DNA from: DASUAS01 sp963809795
Lineage (GTDB): Bacteria > Actinomycetota > Acidimicrobiia > IMCC26256 > DASPTH01
Assembly: GCA_963809795.1 (NCBI GenBank)
Contig: CAWELN010000021.1
Location: 124,001 to 188,000, forward strand
Length of the DNA: 64,000 bases
Direction: 5' to 3'
Under the pieces are notes generated by a model. It was not told the DNA's origin. It worked only from the letters and a program-made list of their open reading frames with translations, and did not search any database. Position numbers and translations under genes: made by a program. Of the stretch, positions 59,798-64,000 are shown one piece after another; positions within the stretch are counted from its first letter, which is position 1, and every line of letters begins with the position of its first letter.

Positions 59798-61243
59798 GCT
59801 GACCGGGTTCCTCAAGTGGGAGCGCGAGACCCCGACCCGGCGGCCGGTGCCGGTGCGGCTGCGCGACTGGCAGGAGGTCTACGAGCCGTTCCCACCGGAC
59901 AAGCTCGCGCTCCAGGCCGGGCGCTGCATGGACTGCGGCATCCCGTTCTGCAGCAACGGCTGCCCGCTCGGGAACCTCATCCCCGACTGGAACGACCTCG
60001 TCTACCGCGACCACTGGCGCGCCGCGATCGAGCGGCTCCACGCCACCAACAACTTCCCCGAGTTCACCGGACGCCTCTGCCCCGCGCCGTGCGAGGCCGC
60101 CTGCGTGCTCGGCATCAGCCAGGACCCGGTCACCATCAAGCAGGTCGAGGTCGAGATCGTCGAACGGGCATGGTCGGAAGGGTGGATCGCGCCGGTGGTG
60201 CCGACCGTCCGGACCGGCCGCAAGGTCGCGGTCGTCGGCTCGGGCCCGGCCGGTCTCGCCGCCGCGCAGCAACTGACGCGCGCCGGGCACGCCGTCGTCG
60301 TGTTCGAGCGGGCCGACCGCATCGGCGGGCTCCTCCGGTACGGGATCCCCGAGTTCAAGATGGAGAAGCGCAACCTCGACCGGCGTCTCGATCAGATGCG
60401 GGCCGAGGGCACCGAGTTCCGGGCGAAGCGTCAACGTCGGCGTCGACATCGGGGTCGAGCAGCTGCGCGAGGACTTCGACGCCATCGTGCTCGCCGGCGG
60501 CGCGACCGCGTGGCGCGACCTCCCGATCGCCGGTCGCGAGCACGGAGGCATCCACCAGGCGATGGAGTTCCTGCCGTGGGGCAACCGGGTGCAGCAGGGC
60601 GACATCGACGCGCCGCCGATCACCGCCGAGGGCAAGCGCGTCGTGATCATCGGCGGCGGCGACACCGGCGCCGACTGCCTGGGCACGTCGCACCGGCAGG
60701 GCGCGGTGTCGGTGCACCAGTTCGAGATCCTGTCCCGCCCGCCCGACACGCGGGCGACGACCAATCCCTGGCCCACCTGGTCGAACGTCTTCCGCGTGTC
60801 GTCCGCGCACGAGGAAGGCGGGGAACGCGTCTACAGCGTCAACACCGAGTGCTTCCTCGCCGACGACGACGGCAACGTCCGCGCGCTGCGCGCGCACGAG
60901 GTCGAGATGGTCGACGGCAAGTTCGAGAAGATCGAGGGAACCGACTTCGAGCTGCCCTGCGAGCTCGTCCTGCTGGCCATGGGCTTTCTCGGTCCGGAGC
61001 AGGAAGGCCTGCTCGAGCAGCTCGGGGTGGAGCTCGATCGCGCGCGGCAACGTGGCGCGCGACCCCGCGTTCATGACCAACGAGCCGGGCGTGTTCGCGT
61101 GCGGCGACATGGGACGGGGCCAGAGCCTCATCGTCTGGGCGATCGCCGAGGGACGTTCGTGCGCGGCCGGGGTCGACACCTGGCTCATGGGGGAGACGCT
61201 CCTCCCCGCGCCGATCGGGCCCTCGACCCGGCAGCTGCTCTAG
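59790..61243 (+). CDS. gltD: Glutamate synthase, small subunit (two frame breaks)
   Basis: About 483 residues when two extra bases are removed. It carries NADPH-derived electrons to GltB. The N-terminal 4Fe-4S cysteines are seen in AGRCMDCGIPFCSNGCPLGN and GRLCPAPCEAACVLG. The FAD motif is VAVVGSGPAGLAAAQQLTRAGH and the NADPH motif VVIIGGGDTGADCLGT. The C-terminal FAD contact is GVFACGDMGRGQSLIVWAIAEGR. The frame changes near 60430 (between FRAK and VNVGVDIGVEQL) and near 61040 (between LGVELD and GNVARDPAFMTN). Each break is one extra C, and all conserved residues remain. It overlaps gltB by eight bases. Confidence 0.9.
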
Positions 61244-61303
61244 GGCGCGGCCGAAGCTGTCCGGCCCACGGGCGACAATGGCGTCGTACCGGGGCCGGTC
61301 AAC

Positions 61304-61319
61304 CTGCGTGATGGCTCGC
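61304..61319. repeat. Copy of the CTGC-TGATGGCTCGC repeat
   Basis: CTGCGTGATGGCTCGC matches 15 of 16 bases of the unit found at 39559-39574. It is followed by GCTCGCT-rich sequence, as at the first site. Confidence 0.45.
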
Positions 61320-61327
61320 TCGCTGCG

Positions 61328-61342
61328 GCACCGGGATACCCG
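61328..61342. terminator. Hairpin ACCGGG-ATA-CCCGGT between gltD and the LemA-like gene
   Basis: A perfect six-base stem with a three-base loop lies between convergent genes, and an outer GCGG/CCGC pairing may extend it. There is no T-run. It is a possible two-way terminator. Confidence 0.45.
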
Positions 61343-61369
61343 GTCCCGCGGTCGTTCGCTCGCTTGGGC

Positions 61370-61927
61370 TCAGGACCCGCTGCCGAGCTCGAGCACCGGG
61401 CGGGAGTCGTACCCCAGGACGCGGGCGACCGGTTGCTGCAGGGTGCCGGTGCGCTCGTCCTCGTACCGGTCGACGGCGGTGTTGTAGCCGCGGACCAGTG
61501 TCTCGTTCGGACGGGTGGTGGCGAACGTGGTGAGGGCGCTGGTCACGTCGGTGATGCCCCGGATGCGCTGTGAACCGAGCGCGTTCGCCACCAGCCGGGT
61601 GCCCTGGGCCTCGACCGCGTTGGCCGCCTCGACCTGGGCGGCGGCGCCGCCGTTGCGTAGCGCGCGCTGCCACGCAGTGAGCGCGGCGTGCAGGTCCTTC
61701 GACACGCCGCGACCGGCACCTCCGGCGGCGTCGAACGCGCCCAGGGCGCCGGCCAATGCCTGGTACCGCGCCACCAGCTGGTCGGGAGCCCGGAGCGGCT
61801 TCCATCGCGTGTCGACCGCCGACCGGGCGTCGTCGAGCTTCGGCCGTTCGATCACGACGAGGGCGATCGCCCCTCCGACGAGCGCGACGATCAGGACCAG
61901 CAGGATCCACCGGGTGCGTCGCGACAT
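61370..61927 (-). CDS. LemA-like membrane-anchored protein
   Basis: A 185-residue protein with an N-terminal membrane helix (WILLVLIVALVGGAIALVVI) and an all-helical remainder. LDDARSAVDTRWKPLRAPDQLVARYQALAG resembles the first LemA helix. The end, TLVRGYNTAVDRYEDERTGTLQQPVARVLGYDSRPVLEL, follows the YNxAVxxYN...P...AxxxGF pattern of LemA proteins. Bacterial LemA proteins are thought to support envelope or phage-shock responses, and the role here is unknown. A -10-like TAACGT lies nine bases upstream. Confidence 0.65.
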   Translation of the reverse strand: MSRRTRWILLVLIVALVGGAIALVVIERPKLDDARSAVDTRWKPLRAPDQLVARYQALAGALGAFDAAGGAGRGVSKDLHAALTAWQRALRNGGAAAQVEAANAVEAQGTRLVANALGSQRIRGITDVTSALTTFATTRPNETLVRGYNTAVDRYEDERTGTLQQPVARVLGYDSRPVLELGSGS

Positions 61928-61936
61928 GGCTGGGAC

Positions 61937-61942
61937 ACGTTA
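61937..61942 (-). promoter_or_regulatory. -10-like element TAACGT for the LemA-like gene
   Basis: TAACGT on the minus strand ends nine bases before the start at 61927. Confidence 0.35.
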
Positions 61943-61997
61943 CCGGCGCGCCCTCCCGGGACCGATGACACCCTGGTTCGCCGTCACACCCCACCGG

Positions 61998-62003
61998 TAG
62001 GGT
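61998..62003 (+). promoter_or_regulatory. -10-like element TAGGGT for the thermonuclease
   Basis: TAGGGT ends six bases before the ATG at 62010. Confidence 0.45.
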
Positions 62004-62009
62004 CACCGC

Positions 62010-62510
62010 ATGGTCCGCTCCCGGGCCGTGGTCGTGGTCTCCGTGTTGACCGCCGCCTCGGTGCTGGGGTGGTGGTTCGGTGAGGCACGACGTGCGGTCT
62101 CCCAGGAATACCGCGTCGTCCAGGTGCTCGACGGCGACACCGTGGTGGTGCAGCGCGACGGCCGGCCCGAGACGATCCGCCTCCTGGGCGTCGACACACC
62201 CGAGACGCACCATCCCCGCAAGCCGGTGCAGTGCTACGGACCGGAGGCGTCGGCGTACACGGCGCGGCGTCTCTTCGGGCAGTTGGTGCGGCTGGAGGAC
62301 GACGTCGAGCGCCACGACGTCTATGGCCGCCGCCTCGCCTACGTCTACCTCCACGGCGCCAACTTCGAGGAGGAGCTGCTCCGGAAGGGCTACGCGCGGC
62401 TGCTGGTGATCGAACCGAACCACGCGCACGCGCGCGAGATGCTCGACGACGAGCTGAACGCCCGCGCCCGGCGCGTCGGCCTCTGGGGAGCATGCGGCGA
62501 GGTGCCGTGA
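62010..62510 (+). CDS. Staphylococcal-nuclease-like (thermonuclease) protein, secreted or anchored
   Basis: A 166-residue nuclease. An N-terminal hydrophobic segment (VVVVSVLTAASVLGWWFG) is a signal or anchor. The SNase fold follows: VVQVLDGDTVVVQRDG with the Ca2+-binding Asp, IRLLGVDTPETHHPRKPVQCYG with Arg, Asp and Glu of the active site, and DVYGRRLAYVYLHGANFEEELLRKGYARL with the second catalytic Arg. It degrades DNA and RNA outside the membrane. One Cys in the fold (QCYGPEA) and one at the end (WGACGEV) may pair. It lies tail to tail with the DUF2252 gene. Confidence 0.9.
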   Translation: MVRSRAVVVVSVLTAASVLGWWFGEARRAVSQEYRVVQVLDGDTVVVQRDGRPETIRLLGVDTPETHHPRKPVQCYGPEASAYTARRLFGQLVRLEDDVERHDVYGRRLAYVYLHGANFEEELLRKGYARLLVIEPNHAHAREMLDDELNARARRVGLWGACGEVP

Positions 62511-62544
62511 GTCTGACGCTCAGGTATGTGTTCTCTCGGACCGC

Positions 62545-64000
62545 TCACACGCCGACTTGTGCTTCGACGCGTCCAGCGGCGACGGCACTTGCGAGCGCGG
62601 CGTGATCTCGTTCGTTCTGGTCGGCGTAGGTCTCGGCGAAGTCGGCGATTGCGCTGTCGAACTTGGTCGAGTTGCCGAGATACGCCGAGATCGCGATGCG
62701 GTCACCGGAACGGGCGTGCGCGCGGGCGAGTGTCCAGCCGCACAGCTGGGCATACACGTCCATGCTGCGACGGTCCATCTCCTCGATGGTGGCCGACACC
62801 TTCCAGTCTCGGAGCTGGCGGACGTAATAGTCCTGCTCGCCTCCGCCGGTGGGTTGCGCGCGGAGCCAACCGAGGAAGATGTCACTCGAGGCTTGCATGA
62901 GATGCTGCCCGACGACCACCCGCTCGCCCTGGTTCGTGTATTCGGAGTCGCCCGAGTAGTCGGCAAGGACTGACACCTCGGCCTGCTTGGCTTGCAGGAG
63001 CAGCATGTCAGCTTCGAGTCCCGACTCGAGCAGGACGATCCACGCCCGGAGGCCGACGCTGCCGACCCCGACCACCTTGTGCGCAATGTCGGCGAGTGTG
63101 AAGTGGTCGACCAGGCGCTGACGGTCAGGCGGGAGCGTCTCGCGATAGGTCACGAGCAGTCCACGGATCCGCTCCAGCAGCAGATCCGGGTCGAACCCGG
63201 TCAGCTCCTCAATCGGCACGACCAATGGCGGGTCGCTCGTGATCCGCCGCCGCCCATCAACTTTGGTCGTCAGCTTCCCGATCGCCTGCAGGCTGTCGCG
63301 CGTGTGCGCCTTCGCGAGCCGGGTTTCCGTGGCCTTCAGGTCGGCCTTGCCCTTCTTCAGCTTGCGAGCGGTCAGCGTGGACTTGAACTCGGCCACGGCG
63401 TCTTCGACATCGAGGTGCGCGTACCAGACATCGAGGATCGTCTGATCGGCGAACGCTCGCATTGCCGTGCGGTAGTTCTCCACGCACGTCAGCGTGATCT
63501 TGCGAGACTGCTTGCTGGTGAATCCGTTGTCCCGTCCCGCAACGACGAAGCTCGCGGCCAGCCGCTTGACATCCCATTCGAACGCGCCGGGCAGTGTCTC
63601 GTCGAAGTCGTTGATGTCGAAGACCAAGCGACGCTCGGGCGAGGCATAGGCACCGAAATTCGAGAGGTGCGCATCGCCGCACAACTGGGTGCGCAGACCC
63701 GGCGTCGGAGTGGTGTGGAGGTCGGCGGCCATCACCGCCGCCGCGCCTCGGTAGAACGCGAATGGCGACTCCAGCATCCGGCCATGGCGAATGGGCACCA
63801 GCTCAGGGACGCGGGACTCGTCCTGGCTCAGCAACAGTGCCACCGGGTCGCGTGCCTTGGATGGCTGGAATTCTGCGTGCGCGTCCAACGGAGCCTTGCC
63901 ACGCGCGGCCCTCCCCGAGGTGGCCCGCTGCTCAGGGCTCAGATGCTTCGTCGCACCGTCGCTTCGATCCGGCGCCGGGACGGGCTCGCGGGGCTTCGCC
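62545..64000 (-). CDS. DUF2252-family protein (5' end outside the window)
   Basis: At least 485 residues; the frame is open to the window edge. Coding similarity continues upstream of the TTG at 63888 (ATKHLSPEQRATSGRAARGK), so the true start lies beyond 64000. Family marks are VPIRHGRMLESPFAFYRGAA, LCGDAHLSNFGAYASPERRLVFDINDFDETLPGAFEWDVKRLAAS and VVGVGSVGLRAWIVLLESG. The DAHLSNFG and DINDFDE segments resemble the catalytic and metal loops of the protein-kinase/phosphotransferase fold, which is inference. Its codon use is visibly less GC-biased than that of its neighbours, which may indicate later acquisition. Confidence 0.88.
   Translation of the reverse strand, partial: AKPREPVPAPDRSDGATKHLSPEQRATSGRAARGKAPLDAHAEFQPSKARDPVALLLSQDESRVPELVPIRHGRMLESPFAFYRGAAAVMAADLHTTPTPGLRTQLCGDAHLSNFGAYASPERRLVFDINDFDETLPGAFEWDVKRLAASFVVAGRDNGFTSKQSRKITLTCVENYRTAMRAFADQTILDVWYAHLDVEDAVAEFKSTLTARKLKKGKADLKATETRLAKAHTRDSLQAIGKLTTKVDGRRRITSDPPLVVPIEELTGFDPDLLLERIRGLLVTYRETLPPDRQRLVDHFTLADIAHKVVGVGSVGLRAWIVLLESGLEADMLLLQAKQAEVSVLADYSGDSEYTNQGERVVVGQHLMQASSDIFLGWLRAQPTGGGEQDYYVRQLRDWKVSATIEEMDRRSMDVYAQLCGWTLARAHARSGDRIAISAYLGNSTKFDSAIADFAETYADQNERDHAALASAVAAGRVEAQVGV

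Noticed and set aside
52670..59815. A 2381-codon open frame on the minus strand covering purK and antisense to gltB and the transporter
   Set aside because: Only the purK part at 52670-53797 has family motifs. The rest is His/Arg/Gly/Glu-rich shadow of gltB and the transporter caused by high GC, with no conserved motifs.

Overview
This is a gene-dense, very GC-rich chromosomal stretch of an actinobacterium. Supporting marks are a mycothiol S-conjugate amidase (mca), a mycothiol-isomerase-like DinB protein, F420-type luciferase-like oxidoreductases, an ImuA'/ImuB/DnaE2 mutasome with actinobacterial TCGAAC-N4-GTTCGA LexA boxes, and about twenty probable leaderless genes. The mix of families fits Acidimicrobiia, but that placement is inference. 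No tRNA, rRNA, CRISPR array, IS element or prophage gene was recognised. No gene-free stretch exceeds about 190 bases, and many convergent genes overlap at their 3' ends.

Layout: 1-3636 holds a permease tail, a SnoaL-like protein, an HAD phosphatase overlapping an RpiB-like protein, RNase HII and a DinB-like protein. 3654-10633 is the SOS mutagenesis region: imuA'-imuB and dnaE2 each sit behind a near-identical LexA-controlled promoter, with two small minus-strand genes between them. 10800-21263 has a secreted phosphoesterase, a MarR regulator and a cation-transport group (MgtE/SLC41-like, a PhoU-RCK_C tandem regulator in operon with a P-type ATPase, CorA), then an acyl-CoA dehydrogenase. 21255-32643 is mixed metabolism: TAP-like peptidase, mca-SCP2, YdjC deacetylase, lipoprotein, quinone oxidoreductase, DsbA-like, PAP2, RecB-like nuclease, F420-type LLM enzyme, AspH-like and a geranylgeranyl-reductase-like flavoprotein. 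32750-40409 carries etfBA, YdeI-like, MBL, a second LLM enzyme, CBS and USP proteins, and exonuclease III.

40424-49531 is a compact signalling cluster. A cNMP-binding protein is divergent from an operon of receiver-nucleotide cyclase, ABC ATPase, FtsX-type permease and NarL-type histidine kinase. Two response regulators follow on the opposite strand. The layout suggests that one kinase controls both transcription and cyclic-nucleotide synthesis, and this is the most interesting system in the window.

49584-64000 ends with a DUF2207 membrane protein, a CaiB/BaiF CoA-transferase, purK, an ArsB/NhaD-type transporter, glutamate synthase gltBD, a LemA-like protein, a thermonuclease and a DUF2252 protein cut by the window edge.

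Data quality: five otherwise well-conserved genes (gltD, the histidine kinase, YdeI-like, cNMP-binding, geranylgeranyl-reductase-like) contain single-base frame changes. Almost all are one extra G or C, and the frames on both sides still encode conserved protein. imuA' has a doubtful 3' end. Sequencing or assembly error looks more likely than decay, so these are listed as genes with the breaks described.
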